Of a stretch of 64,000 bases of DNA, positions 34,501 through 43,106 are shown in pieces (the first letter of the stretch is position 1; each line of letters begins with the position of its first letter). A program made the position numbers and the translations under genes. The notes under the pieces were generated by a model that saw only the letters and a program-made list of their open reading frames with translations, ran no database searches and was not told the origin of the DNA. This DNA is from Paratissierella sp033809995. GTDB taxonomy: Bacteria > Bacillota > Clostridia > Tissierellales > Tissierellaceae. Location: NCBI GenBank assembly GCA_033809995.1, contig JAPXKQ010000002.1, positions 39,155 to 103,154 of the forward strand, in the 5' to 3' direction.

Positions 34501-35697
34501 ATGGTAATAAACCCACCACCAGATTTATTTGTTAAGGCTGTATGGTTCTTATCGACTATATTATTATTACTTATAATTTATTATTTAATAAATATAGGTA
34601 ACAATTATATTCCCGAAAAAAAGAGAATCAGGGTTAGCAATTCTAAGATAATACCAATATTAATTACTTTATTAATTATTTATTCGATATATGTAATATT
34701 AAAGAAATACCCTGTATTATCTGATACATTTTTTACTATTATCTTTTCCATAGTATTAGCTTATATTTTTGATCCATTGGTGAATTATCTTGAATCAAGG
34801 GGTATGAAGCGTATATATGCTGTAATTACAATATATTTTATACTATTAGGGATAATATTTATATTGGCTTTTTTAGTAATTCCACGTACAGTAAGGGAAA
34901 TAAAAAGGTTATTTGCGTATCTGCCCACTTATATTACAAATATAACAAATTACCTTGATACATTGTATATTAGATACTTAACAACCTTAGGAGAGCTTCC
35001 ACCAGTATTTCAAAGTATAGAAACAATAATTGGAGAAAACATCAAGAAATTAGAAGGAATAATAACGAGCGGAATGGCAACCTTTTTTGATGGAGTAATG
35101 AGTACTTTCTCTAAAATAATTAGTATAGTATTAACGCCCATATTGACCTTTTATTTTTTGATAGATAAGGATAAATTTATTAATAAAATTAAATCTCTAA
35201 TCCCTAAAAAATATAAGAAGGATGTTTTATACATTGCTAGAGAGGTGAATCTATCAGTTTCCCAGTTTGTAAGGGGGAGACTTATTATGGCACTATATGT
35301 AGGAATAGCTACTACTATACTTCTTCTAATTATGGGTATTGATTTTGCTGAGGTTATTGGACTTATAACATTTATTGCTGATATTATTCCATATATAGGG
35401 CCATTCTTAGGATTTATACCAGCATTTTTCCTTAGTCTTATGTCAAGTCCTATAAAAGCATTATGGTTGTCAATTTTCTTTATACTTATTCAATGGGTGG
35501 AAAATAATATACTCGCACCAAAGATATTGGGCAAGTCTACTGGTATGCATCCGTTGACAATATTAATCTCAATAATTGCAGGTGGGGCAATGTTTGGGGT
35601 TTTAGGTATGATTATATCAGTTCCTTTAGTTGCTTTAGCAAAAATCTTGTTTATATTTTTCAAAGAAAAACTAAATCTTCGAAAAAGAATAGGATAG
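34501..35697 (+). CDS. AI-2E family transporter (YrrI-like membrane protein)
   Basis: 398 residues with about eight transmembrane segments (near 10-28, 48-66, 74-92, 102-124, 205-228, 262-285, 287-310, 360-385). Landmarks of the AI-2E/PerM family: ILTPILTFYFLIDKDKF, SQFVRGRLIMALYVGI, DIIPYIGPFLGFIPAFFLSL and LAPKILGKSTGMHPLTILIS. Members export small molecules or ions; the substrate cannot be deduced. In Bacillus the related yrrI also lies just upstream of alaS. It follows iscU by 16 bp, so it may be the last gene of the isc transcript. Confidence 0.85.
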   Translation: MVINPPPDLFVKAVWFLSTILLLLIIYYLINIGNNYIPEKKRIRVSNSKIIPILITLLIIYSIYVILKKYPVLSDTFFTIIFSIVLAYIFDPLVNYLESRGMKRIYAVITIYFILLGIIFILAFLVIPRTVREIKRLFAYLPTYITNITNYLDTLYIRYLTTLGELPPVFQSIETIIGENIKKLEGIITSGMATFFDGVMSTFSKIISIVLTPILTFYFLIDKDKFINKIKSLIPKKYKKDVLYIAREVNLSVSQFVRGRLIMALYVGIATTILLLIMGIDFAEVIGLITFIADIIPYIGPFLGFIPAFFLSLMSSPIKALWLSIFFILIQWVENNILAPKILGKSTGMHPLTILISIIAGGAMFGVLGMIISVPLVALAKILFIFFKEKLNLRKRIG

Positions 35698-35712
35698 TGA
35701 ATTTTAAGATAA

Positions 35713-35741
35713 TTGACAAAATATTCTTGGTACTTTAAAAT
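35713..35741 (+). promoter_or_regulatory. Sigma-A promoter of alaS
   Basis: TTGACA (35713-35718), a 17-nt spacer and TAAAAT (35736-35741), upstream of the leader palindrome at 35763-35782. Confidence 0.75.
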
Positions 35742-35762
35742 ACTTATAGATGGTGAAGTAAT

Positions 35763-35788
35763 ACCTCCCTAATATTAGGGAGGATTTT
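35763..35788 (+). promoter_or_regulatory. 20-bp perfect palindrome in the alaS leader
   Basis: CCTCCCTAATATTAGGGAGG at 35763-35782 followed by ATTTTAAC. It lies between the alaS promoter and start codon, so it would form a hairpin in the alaS mRNA leader; its 3' arm contains an SD-like AGGGAGG. It could be a weak attenuator or an mRNA-stability element. No T-box is present here. Confidence 0.6.
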
Positions 35789-35819
35789 AACATTATTTAC
35801 GAATAGATGAGGTGTGTTT

Positions 35820-38453
35820 ATGAAAAAAATCGGGCTACATGAGATTAGGAAAGAATTTTTAGATTTCTTTGAGGAAAAGGAGCATCTAGTTGCCCCAAGC
35901 TTTTCCTTAGTTCCTAAAAATGATAAATCTCTTTTACTTATAGGTGCTGGGATGGCACCGCTAAAACATTATTTTACTGGTGAAGCAACTCCCCCACGTA
36001 AAAGGATGGCTACATGTCAAAAATGTATACGAACAGGAGACATTGAGAATGTAGGAAAAACTGCAAGACATGCTACATTTTTTGAAATGCTGGGCAATTT
36101 TTCATTTGGAGATTACTTCAAAAAAGAGGCTATTTCATGGGCTTGGGAGTTTTTGACAGAGAGAATGGAATTAAATCCTGAAGATTTATGGGTATCAGTA
36201 TATGAAGAGGACGACGAAGCTTTTGAATTATGGAATAAAATGATAGGTATACCTATACATAAAATTGTACGTCTAGGAAAAGAAGATAACTTCTGGGAGT
36301 TGGAAGTAGGACCATCTGGACCATGTTCTGAAATTTATGTAGACAGAGGTATAGAATATGGTTGTGGTGATGAAAATTGTAAACCTGGATGTGATTGTGA
36401 TAGATTCCTTGAAGTCTGGAATTTAGTATTTACTCAATTTGATAAGGATGAAAATGGTATTTATCATCCACTTCCAAATCCAAATATTGATACGGGAATG
36501 GGTTTAGAGCGTATAGCAACTGTTATGGAAGGTACAAATAATATTTTTGAAATAGGAGCTATTCAAAGTATATTGCGAAAAGTAGAAGAAATAAGCAAAT
36601 ATAATTATGGAAGCAATGAAGCTAAAGACATATCAGTTAGAGTTATCACTGATCATGCTAGGGCAATGACATTTTTAGTATCAGACGGAGTGTTGCCAAG
36701 CAATGAGGGTAGGGGATATGTACTTAGAAGATTGATTAGAAGGGCTTCTAGACATGGTAAATTACTAGGCATCAATGGAGAATTTTTATCTGAAGTAGTA
36801 GGTGTTGTTATAAATTCTTGGCAAGTTGAGTATAAGGACATAAAAGAAAAAGAGGAACAAATAAAACGTATTATAAAAGCGGAAGAAGCAAAGTTTCAGG
36901 AGACCATTGATCAAGGTATCTCTATTTTGGAAGATTATATCAATGAGATGGAAGAAAAGGGAGAAACTATATTAAGCGGGGAATATGCATTTAAACTATA
37001 TGATACCTATGGTTTCCCATTGGATTTAACTAAAGAAATATTACTAGAGAGAAATTTAAGCCTTAATGAAGAAGAATTTAAATTAAATATGGAAGAGCAA
37101 AGAAACAGGGCTAGAAAGTCTAGAGATGATGGAGATAGCGGTTGGGGAGATAAAGAAAGCAAGGAGTTATTTAAAGATATTAAATCCACATTTAAAGGCT
37201 ATGAAGCAACTAAATTAGATACCGAGATTGTTTTAATATTAAAAGATAATATAAAGGTAGATGAACTGTCTAAAGATGAAGAGGGAATAGTTGTATTAAA
37301 GGAAACTCCATTCTATGGCGAATCTGGTGGTCAGGTTGGAGATATTGGTGAGATTATAGGAAATGACCTTAAGCTTGAAGTTATTGATACAAAAGTGAAT
37401 GATGATATAAAAATTCATAATGTAAAAGTTGTAGAGGGTAAAGTAAGATTAGGAGAAAAGGTTACTGCTATGGTGGATGAGGGAAGACGTGACTCCATTA
37501 GAAGGAACCACTCTGCTACTCACTTACTTCATAAGGCATTAAAAGAAGTTTTAGGAGGACATGTAAACCAAGCAGGTTCATTAGTATTGCCAAATAGACT
37601 GAGATTTGACTTTACTCATTTTGAAGGTATAACTAAAGAAGATTTAAAAAGAATTGAAAATAGAGTAAATGAAATGATATTAAATAGCTTAGATGTTAAA
37701 GTAATTGAGACTACCCTAAAAGAAGCTCAAGAATTAGGTGCTATAGGATTGTTTGAGGATAAATATAAAAACGATGTTAGAATAGTAAAAATGGGAGATT
37801 ATTCACAAGAACTATGTGGCGGAACCCATGTTAGAAATACATCCAATATAGGATTATTCAAAATAATATCAGAAACTAGTATAGCATCTGGAATTAGAAG
37901 GATTGAGGCTATAACAGGTTTATCTATATTAGAGCTATTGAATTCAGTTGAAAATGAATTAGATGAAATTAGTCATGTTTTAAAAACAAATAAGACAAAT
38001 TTGATAGAAAAAGCAACACAAATTACCGAAGAAGTAAAGGAAAAAGAAAAAGAGATAGAAAAACTAAAAGGGAAGTTATCATCAAATATTGCTGATGAAA
38101 TCCTTGATAGTAAAAATGTTGTCAAAGAAATACCTTATATAGTTTATAAGGTTAAAGATATGGATATGAATAGTTTAAGAAATCTAGGTGATGAAATCAG
38201 AAATCGACTAGGTTCAGGTGTAGTAGTATTAGCATCTGTTTTAAATGAAAAGATATCTTATGTAGTTATGGTTACTAAAGATATCAACAAAAAAGGGATT
38301 TTAGCAGGTAATATTATTAAAGAGGTGGCAAAAGTATCTGGTGGTAGTGGAGGCGGAAGACCAGATATGGCACAAGCTGGAGGCAAGGATGTGTCAAAAG
38401 TAGATGAATCCCTATCAATAGTAGCTAGATTGATTGAAGAACAAGTGAAGTAA
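35820..38453 (+). CDS. alaS: Alanyl-tRNA synthetase
   Basis: 877 residues from the ATG at 35820, 5 nt after GAGGTG. Class II core: FLDFFEEKEHLVAPSFSLVP, the Ala-specific NVGKTARHATFFEMLGNFSFGDYF, GPSGPCSEIYVDRG, motif 3 region NIDTGMGLERIATVMEG, and VLRRLIRRASRHGKLLG. The editing domain has the HSATHLLH and CGGTHV zinc-site motifs, so mischarged Ser/Gly would be cleared. The C-Ala domain ends with GGSGGGRPDMAQAGGKD. A coiled coil (KEKEKEIEKLKGKL) joins the two. It stands at the head of the alaS-ireB-ruvX-yrzB neighbourhood. Confidence 0.98.
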   Translation: MKKIGLHEIRKEFLDFFEEKEHLVAPSFSLVPKNDKSLLLIGAGMAPLKHYFTGEATPPRKRMATCQKCIRTGDIENVGKTARHATFFEMLGNFSFGDYFKKEAISWAWEFLTERMELNPEDLWVSVYEEDDEAFELWNKMIGIPIHKIVRLGKEDNFWELEVGPSGPCSEIYVDRGIEYGCGDENCKPGCDCDRFLEVWNLVFTQFDKDENGIYHPLPNPNIDTGMGLERIATVMEGTNNIFEIGAIQSILRKVEEISKYNYGSNEAKDISVRVITDHARAMTFLVSDGVLPSNEGRGYVLRRLIRRASRHGKLLGINGEFLSEVVGVVINSWQVEYKDIKEKEEQIKRIIKAEEAKFQETIDQGISILEDYINEMEEKGETILSGEYAFKLYDTYGFPLDLTKEILLERNLSLNEEEFKLNMEEQRNRARKSRDDGDSGWGDKESKELFKDIKSTFKGYEATKLDTEIVLILKDNIKVDELSKDEEGIVVLKETPFYGESGGQVGDIGEIIGNDLKLEVIDTKVNDDIKIHNVKVVEGKVRLGEKVTAMVDEGRRDSIRRNHSATHLLHKALKEVLGGHVNQAGSLVLPNRLRFDFTHFEGITKEDLKRIENRVNEMILNSLDVKVIETTLKEAQELGAIGLFEDKYKNDVRIVKMGDYSQELCGGTHVRNTSNIGLFKIISETSIASGIRRIEAITGLSILELLNSVENELDEISHVLKTNKTNLIEKATQITEEVKEKEKEIEKLKGKLSSNIADEILDSKNVVKEIPYIVYKVKDMDMNSLRNLGDEIRNRLGSGVVVLASVLNEKISYVVMVTKDINKKGILAGNIIKEVAKVSGGSGGGRPDMAQAGGKDVSKVDESLSIVARLIEEQVK

Positions 38454-38571
38454 ATTCACAAATCACAATGCACAAATCACAATTGTGAAAGCGGAAGACT
38501 GGGGTCTAAATTAGAAGGCTCAATTGCATGACCCAAATAATTGTGAATTGTGAACTGTGAATTGTGAATTG
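38454..38571. repeat. 118-bp intergenic repeat with inverted termini (copy 1)
   Basis: Begins ATTCACAAATCACAATGCACA and ends with tandem TTGTGAATTG-type words, so its ends are inverted relative to each other. The core (GTGAAAGCGGAAGACTGGGG...TAGAAGGCTCAATTGCATGACCC) is nearly identical to the element at 47991-48109. It fills the alaS-ireB gap. A TTGTGA at its end is 17 bp from a TATAAT (38585-38590) and may form the ireB promoter. Confidence 0.8.
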
Positions 38572-38610
38572 AGATTTGTTTTGCTATAATATATATGGGG
38601 GGTGTTGTAT

Positions 38611-38877
38611 ATGAGTAATAATTTTAATGAAACCATGAAATTTGAACCACCAAGAGACAATCAAATAGAACCAAGGGAAATCCTTATGTCAGTTTACAAT
38701 GCTTTGGAGGAAAAGGGATACAACCCAATAGATCAGATAATTGGATATATTCTTTCAGGGGATCCCACATATATAACTAGTCATAATAATGCAAGATCTT
38801 TAATAAGAAAGATGGAAAGAGATGAACTGTTAGAAGATATTTTAAGATCATATTTAAATGAAGGTAAAGAAAAATGA
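38611..38877 (+). CDS. ireB: IreB family regulatory protein (UPF0297, YrzL)
   Basis: 88 residues from the ATG at 38611 (GGGGGGTG upstream). The family core EPREILMSVYNALEEKGYNPIDQIIGYILSGDPTYITSHNNARSLIRKMERDELLEDILRSYL is present in full. In Enterococcus IreB is a substrate of the PASTA kinase IreK and modulates cephalosporin tolerance; the phosphorylated residues lie near the N-terminus in that species. In Firmicutes it is conserved in the order alaS-yrzL-yrrK-yrzB. Here an aldo/keto reductase gene has come between it and ruvX. Confidence 0.9.
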   Translation: MSNNFNETMKFEPPRDNQIEPREILMSVYNALEEKGYNPIDQIIGYILSGDPTYITSHNNARSLIRKMERDELLEDILRSYLNEGKEK

Positions 38878-38880
38878 TAT

Positions 38881-38925
38881 TAGGATGGATAGTGTATTTC
38901 TTTATACTATCCATCCTATTGTTTA
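38881..38925 (+). terminator. Intrinsic terminator after ireB
   Basis: A 16-bp stem with one G-T pair (TAGGATGGATAGTGTA 38881-38896; TATACTATCCATCCTA 38903-38918), a 6-nt loop and TTGTTTATC after it. It separates ireB from the downstream reductase gene. Confidence 0.8.
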
Positions 38926-38951
38926 TCTAAACTAGATTAGGAAGTGTAAAG

Positions 38952-39899
38952 TTGGAGAAGGTAATACTAGGTAATACTAAAATAGAGGTTTCAAGATTAT
39001 GCTTCGGTTCCCTTACAATGACTCCATTTCAAGCGAATCTTTCTGTTAAAGAGGGTGCCTATCTTATTAATTATGCGTTTGATAAAGGTATCAATTTTTT
39101 AGATACGGCAGAGATTTATGAAAATTATAATTATATAAGAGAAGCTTTAAAAGGTATAAAAAGGGAAGAATATATAATAGCTACTAAAACCTATGCATAT
39201 ACAAAGGAAATGGCAGAAAGAAGCCTGGAATTAGCATTAAAAGAGATTGGAACAGATTATATAGATATATTTTTATTACATGAACAAGAAAGCATTCATA
39301 CTATTAGAGGACATTATGAAGCAGTAGAATATTTTTTAAAAGCTAAGGAAATGGGTAAAATAAGGGCCTTTGGTATATCAACTCACAAAATAGCAGGGGT
39401 ATTAGGAGCGAAGGAATTTAAAGAAATCCAGATCGTTCATCCTATAATAAATAAATATGGTATAGGAATTCTTGATGGAACTATAAATGAAATGTTAAGG
39501 GAGTTAGAAGATTTAAATGCTTTAGGAAAAGGTATATATGGGATGAAACCTTTGGGTGGAGGCCATTTAATAAGAAACGTTGAAGAGGCATTTAATTTTG
39601 TAAAGGAAATTCCCTATGTACATTCTATAGCAATAGGGTTACAATCAATAGAGGAAATAGATGCAAATATTAGCTTGCTTGAAAAAGGATATATACCAGA
39701 GGATATCAAAAAAACACTTAAAAAGAAGAACAGAAAATTAATAGTTGCTGATTATTGTATAGGTTGTGGAAAGTGTGTTAAAAGATGTAAGCAAGAAGGA
39801 ATAACAATAATAGATAACCATGCTGTACCAAATGATAAATGTATTTTATGCGGATATTGTGCAATTACCTGTCCAGAATTTTGTATAAAAGTAATTTAA
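38952..39899 (+). CDS. Aldo/keto reductase with C-terminal 2[4Fe-4S] ferredoxin domain
   Basis: 315 residues from a TTG start with AGGAAGTG upstream. Residues 1-255 are an aldo/keto reductase barrel with the catalytic tetrad positions visible: Asp in FLDTAEIYENY, Tyr next to it, Lys in IATKTYAY and His in DIFLLHEQES. Residues ~268-315 hold two ferredoxin motifs, CIGCGKCVKRCKQEG and CILCGYCAITCPEFC. Such fusions occur widely in anaerobes and probably couple a carbonyl or other reduction to ferredoxin rather than NADPH; the substrate is unknown. A terminator lies upstream, so it may begin its own unit leading into ruvX. Confidence 0.88.
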   Translation: MEKVILGNTKIEVSRLCFGSLTMTPFQANLSVKEGAYLINYAFDKGINFLDTAEIYENYNYIREALKGIKREEYIIATKTYAYTKEMAERSLELALKEIGTDYIDIFLLHEQESIHTIRGHYEAVEYFLKAKEMGKIRAFGISTHKIAGVLGAKEFKEIQIVHPIINKYGIGILDGTINEMLRELEDLNALGKGIYGMKPLGGGHLIRNVEEAFNFVKEIPYVHSIAIGLQSIEEIDANISLLEKGYIPEDIKKTLKKKNRKLIVADYCIGCGKCVKRCKQEGITIIDNHAVPNDKCILCGYCAITCPEFCIKVI

Positions 39900-39910
39900 T
39901 GGAGAATGTT

Positions 39911-40330
39911 ATGGAACGTATATTAGGTTTAGATATTGGAGATAAGACTATTGGAGTTGCTGTTAGTGATCTTTTACAGCTAACGGCTCAAGGAGTAACT
40001 ACAATTAAAAGGGAAAGTAAAGTAAAGGATTTTCAGGTCCTTGAATCATATATAAATGAATTTCAAGCAAAAAAAGTAGTTGTAGGATTACCAAAAAACA
40101 TGAATGGAACCATTGGACCACAAGGTGAAAAGGTTATTAAATTTGCAGATAAGGTTAAAAATAAATTTAAAGTCGATATAATATATATAGATGAAAGACT
40201 AACTACTGTTGCTGCAGAGCGAATTCTTATTGAAAGTGATGTTCGCAGAGAGAAAAGAAAAAAAGTAATAGATAAAATAGCTGCTACATATATATTACAA
40301 ACTTATTTGGATATGAAAAAGGAGGGTTAA
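39911..40330 (+). CDS. ruvX: RuvX/YqgF, putative pre-16S rRNA nuclease (Holliday junction resolvase-like)
   Basis: 139 residues from the ATG at 39911 (GGAG 6 nt upstream); an ATG at 39899 overlapping the previous stop is an alternative. RNase H-like fold: RILGLDIGDKTIGVAVSDLL with the first catalytic Asp, VVVGLPKNMNGTIGPQGEKV with Gly-rich strand, and IIYIDERLTTVAAERILIESDV plus IDKIAATYILQTYLD with the remaining acidic residues. The family (YrrK in Bacillus) is linked to 16S rRNA 5' processing. It is tightly followed by the DUF1292 gene. Confidence 0.94.
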   Translation: MERILGLDIGDKTIGVAVSDLLQLTAQGVTTIKRESKVKDFQVLESYINEFQAKKVVVGLPKNMNGTIGPQGEKVIKFADKVKNKFKVDIIYIDERLTTVAAERILIESDVRREKRKKVIDKIAATYILQTYLDMKKEG

Positions 40331-40331
40331 T

Positions 40332-40580
40332 ATGGGTCAAAGACATTTATTTTATGACGAATTAGGAAATGAAATGGAGTTTATAATAAAAGCTAAATTT
40401 AGCTTAGATGATACGGATTATGTAGCTATGTTACCTGCTGATGATATTGAATCAGCAACGTATATCTTAAGGGTAGAATTAGATGATAATGGCGACGAAA
40501 TCTTAGTCGGCATAGATGATGATGAGCTTGAAGAAGCAGAAGAAGCATATGAGGAATTAATTAAAGAACATTTGCAATAA
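40332..40580 (+). CDS. DUF1292 family protein (YrzB)
   Basis: 82 residues, highly acidic at the C-terminus (DDDELEEAEEAYEELIKEHLQ). The start LFYDELGNEMEFIIKAKFSLDDTDYVAMLPADD fits the DUF1292/YrzB family. It begins 1 bp after ruvX, the conserved yrrK-yrzB order. No biochemical function is known. Confidence 0.88.
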   Translation: MGQRHLFYDELGNEMEFIIKAKFSLDDTDYVAMLPADDIESATYILRVELDDNGDEILVGIDDDELEEAEEAYEELIKEHLQ

Positions 40581-40606
40581 TAATTATACCTTGAACGGGT
40601 GATAAA

Positions 40607-41056
40607 GTGGATATTAATGGATATAAAAACATATTACAAAAAGAAGGTTACAAGTTAACAAACCAAAGAAAGGATATTTTAAAGACATTATTAAATAATA
40701 ATAACAAACACTTAAGCTGTGAAGATGTATTTAATATTGTCTCGAAGGAAAATTCAGATTTAGGTATTGCAACGGTCTATAGAACTTTACAACTATTTGA
40801 AAAATTAAATATTGTTTATAAAATTAACTTTGATGATGGTTTAAGTCGTTATGAATTGAATTTAGGAGAAGAAAATCACCAGCATCATCATTTAATATGC
40901 TTAAATTGTGGAAATGTAATAGAGGTTAAATTAGACTTATTGGAAAGTTTGGAAAACAAAATTGAGAAAGATGGAAATTTTAAAATTGTGGACCATAATG
41001 TTAAATTTTATGGTTATTGTAAAAAATGTTTAGATAAGGTGGATAAGGAGAAGTGA
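40607..41056 (+). CDS. Fur family metal-responsive transcriptional regulator
   Basis: 149 residues from a GTG start. Winged-helix domain (GYKLTNQRKDILKTLL, CEDVFNIVSKENSDLGIATVYRTLQLFEKLNIV) and a dimerisation/metal domain with HQHHHLICLNCGNVIEV and a second Cys pair CKKCLDK, forming the structural Zn site. The first metal-binding cluster and the HHH motif are present, but Fur, Zur and PerR cannot be separated by eye. It is followed 7 bp later by RNase J, so the pair may be co-transcribed. Confidence 0.9.
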   Translation: MDINGYKNILQKEGYKLTNQRKDILKTLLNNNNKHLSCEDVFNIVSKENSDLGIATVYRTLQLFEKLNIVYKINFDDGLSRYELNLGEENHQHHHLICLNCGNVIEVKLDLLESLENKIEKDGNFKIVDHNVKFYGYCKKCLDKVDKEK

Positions 41057-41062
41057 TAGAGA

Positions 41063-42724
41063 TTGGCGAAAGCAAATAAATTGAAGATAATTCCTCTTGG
41101 GGGATTAGGTGAGATCGGAAAAAACATAACTGTATTTGAATATAAGGATGATTTAATTATAATAGATTGCGGTATGACTTTCCCAGAAGATGAAATGTTA
41201 GGCGTAGATATAGTAATACCAGATATTACATATCTAATAAAAAATAAAGAAAAAATCAAAGGCTTAATTTTGACCCATGGTCATGAGGACCACGTAGGTG
41301 CAATTCCATATGTATTAAAGAAAATTAACGTTCCAATATACGGTACTAAATTAACACTAGGTTTGCTTAATACAAAATTGAAAGAACACAATTTAGGTGA
41401 TGCGGAATTAAATGTTGTAAATACTGGTGATACAATAAAATTAGGAGAGTTCCAAGTAGAATTCATAAGAACTAATCATAGTATCCCAGATAGTGTTGCT
41501 TTAGCAATACACACAAATGTAGGTACAATAATACACACTGGTGATTTTAAAATAGATTATACACCTATTTCTGGAAAAGTCATAGATTTAAATCGCTTTG
41601 CTGAATTAGGATCTAAGGGAGTATTAGCTCTTTTATCAGATAGTACCAATGTTACAAGGCATGGATATACCATGAGCGAAAGAAGTGTAGGTGATACATT
41701 TAAGGATTTATTTTCTAAGGCAGATAGTAGAATACTAGTAGCAACTTTTGCATCAAATGTTCATAGAATTCAACAAATTATAGATGCTGCAGAGCTATAC
41801 AATAGGAAGGTTGTCCTTTCTGGAAGATCCATGGTAAATACTGTTACAGTAGCCTATGAATTAGGATATCTAAGGATGCAGGAAGGAACACTTATAGATA
41901 TAAATGATATGAATAAATATAGAAAAGATGAACTAGTAATTATTACTACAGGTTCCCAAGGTGAACCAATGTCTGCATTGACAAGAATTGCATTTTCTGA
42001 ACATAGAAAGATTGAACTTTTACCTGATGATTTAGTAATTATTTCTGCATCTCCAATACCTGGTAATGAAAAGACTGTTTCCAGGATTATCAACAAGCTT
42101 ATTGAAAATGGAACAAAAGTGGTCTATGAAGCATTGGCAGAAGTCCACGTATCAGGACACGCTTGTCAAGAAGAATTAAAATTGATTCACACTTTAGTAA
42201 AACCTAAGTTTTTTATACCTGTGCATGGGGAGCATAGACATTTAAAGGTTCATGCTGATTTAAGCCACTCATTAGGTACACCAAGGGAAAATATCTTTAT
42301 ACTGGATAATGGGCAAACTCTTGAGTTTACAAAAGATACTGCAAGCTTAGGACCAAGCGTCCAAGCAGGGAACATTTTAGTCGATGGATTAGGTGTAGGC
42401 GATGTAGGAAATATAGTATTAAGGGATAGAAAGCATTTATCAGAAGATGGTTTAATAGTAATAGTGGTAACTATGAGCAAGCAAGATGGTGCAGTAATTG
42501 CTGGTCCAGATATTATTTCTAGGGGATTTGTATATGTAAGGGAATCTGAAGACTTAATGGAAGAGGCTAGGGGAGTTGTAAAAAAAGTTTTAGATGAATG
42601 TGAGAAAAGAAAAATTACTGACTGGGCAACACTTAAATCAAATATAAGAGAAGCATTAAGGGATTATATTTATGAAAAGATAAAGAGAAATCCAATGATT
42701 TTACCAATTATAATGGAAGTGTAG
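41063..42724 (+). CDS. rnj: Ribonuclease J
   Basis: 553 residues from a TTG start. Metallo-beta-lactamase fold: the HxHxDH motif is TLTHGHEDHVGAIPYV-like with H72, H74, D76 and H77, followed by beta-CASP motifs (LVATFASNVHRIQQIIDAA; TGSQGEPMSALTRIA; VHVSGHACQEELKLIHTLVKPKFFIPVHGEHRHL). The C-terminal domain ends with EALRDYIYEKIKRNPMILPIIMEV. RNase J provides 5'-3' exonuclease and endonuclease activity in mRNA decay and rRNA maturation. Whether this is J1 or J2 cannot be told; a single enzyme is common in clostridia. Confidence 0.95.
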   Translation: MAKANKLKIIPLGGLGEIGKNITVFEYKDDLIIIDCGMTFPEDEMLGVDIVIPDITYLIKNKEKIKGLILTHGHEDHVGAIPYVLKKINVPIYGTKLTLGLLNTKLKEHNLGDAELNVVNTGDTIKLGEFQVEFIRTNHSIPDSVALAIHTNVGTIIHTGDFKIDYTPISGKVIDLNRFAELGSKGVLALLSDSTNVTRHGYTMSERSVGDTFKDLFSKADSRILVATFASNVHRIQQIIDAAELYNRKVVLSGRSMVNTVTVAYELGYLRMQEGTLIDINDMNKYRKDELVIITTGSQGEPMSALTRIAFSEHRKIELLPDDLVIISASPIPGNEKTVSRIINKLIENGTKVVYEALAEVHVSGHACQEELKLIHTLVKPKFFIPVHGEHRHLKVHADLSHSLGTPRENIFILDNGQTLEFTKDTASLGPSVQAGNILVDGLGVGDVGNIVLRDRKHLSEDGLIVIVVTMSKQDGAVIAGPDIISRGFVYVRESEDLMEEARGVVKKVLDECEKRKITDWATLKSNIREALRDYIYEKIKRNPMILPIIMEV

Positions 42725-42729
42725 TAATG

Positions 42730-42758
42730 TCCCTAGGGTACTAGGGATTTTACTATTT
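42730..42758 (+). terminator. Intrinsic terminator after RNase J
   Basis: TCCCTAG (42730-42736), a GGTA loop and CTAGGGA (42741-42747) followed by TTTTACTATTT. Confidence 0.75.
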
Positions 42759-42806
42759 ATATTTAAATTTATATGGTATAATAATTAAGAAAAGGGGAGT
42801 AAATAG

Positions 42807-43106
42807 GTGGGCATCAGATTATTATTATATTTAAGCGCTATTTTGTTGGGAGCCTTTATAAGCTATAAGGGCAAAATAAGTGATAAAATTTTAGATAAAT
42901 TAAATATTATTCAAACCTTAAGCCTATTATTTTTGTTACTAATAATGGGAATAAAAATTGGAATTGATGAAAAAGTAATATATTCATTTTTCAGCATAGG
43001 TTTTAAAGCTATTATAATGAGTATATTTACTGTTGGATTTAGTATATTGTTTGTTTTTATTATAAGAAAGTTATTTATAAGGAAGGAGAATGAAATTGAG
43101 TCTTAA
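42807..43106 (+). CDS. LysO-type lysine exporter, N-terminal half as separate protein
   Basis: 99 residues from a GTG behind AGGGGAG, with three transmembrane helices (about 3-20, 32-50, 60-88). It corresponds to the first part of LysO/YbjE-type proteins (DUF340), including the LSLLFLLLIMGIKIGIDE segment. The next gene, overlapping by 17 bp, supplies the remainder, so the two products probably form a heteromeric exporter. In E. coli LysO is one ~300-residue protein that exports L-lysine; substrate here is inferred. Confidence 0.78.
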   Translation: MGIRLLLYLSAILLGAFISYKGKISDKILDKLNIIQTLSLLFLLLIMGIKIGIDEKVIYSFFSIGFKAIIMSIFTVGFSILFVFIIRKLFIRKENEIES

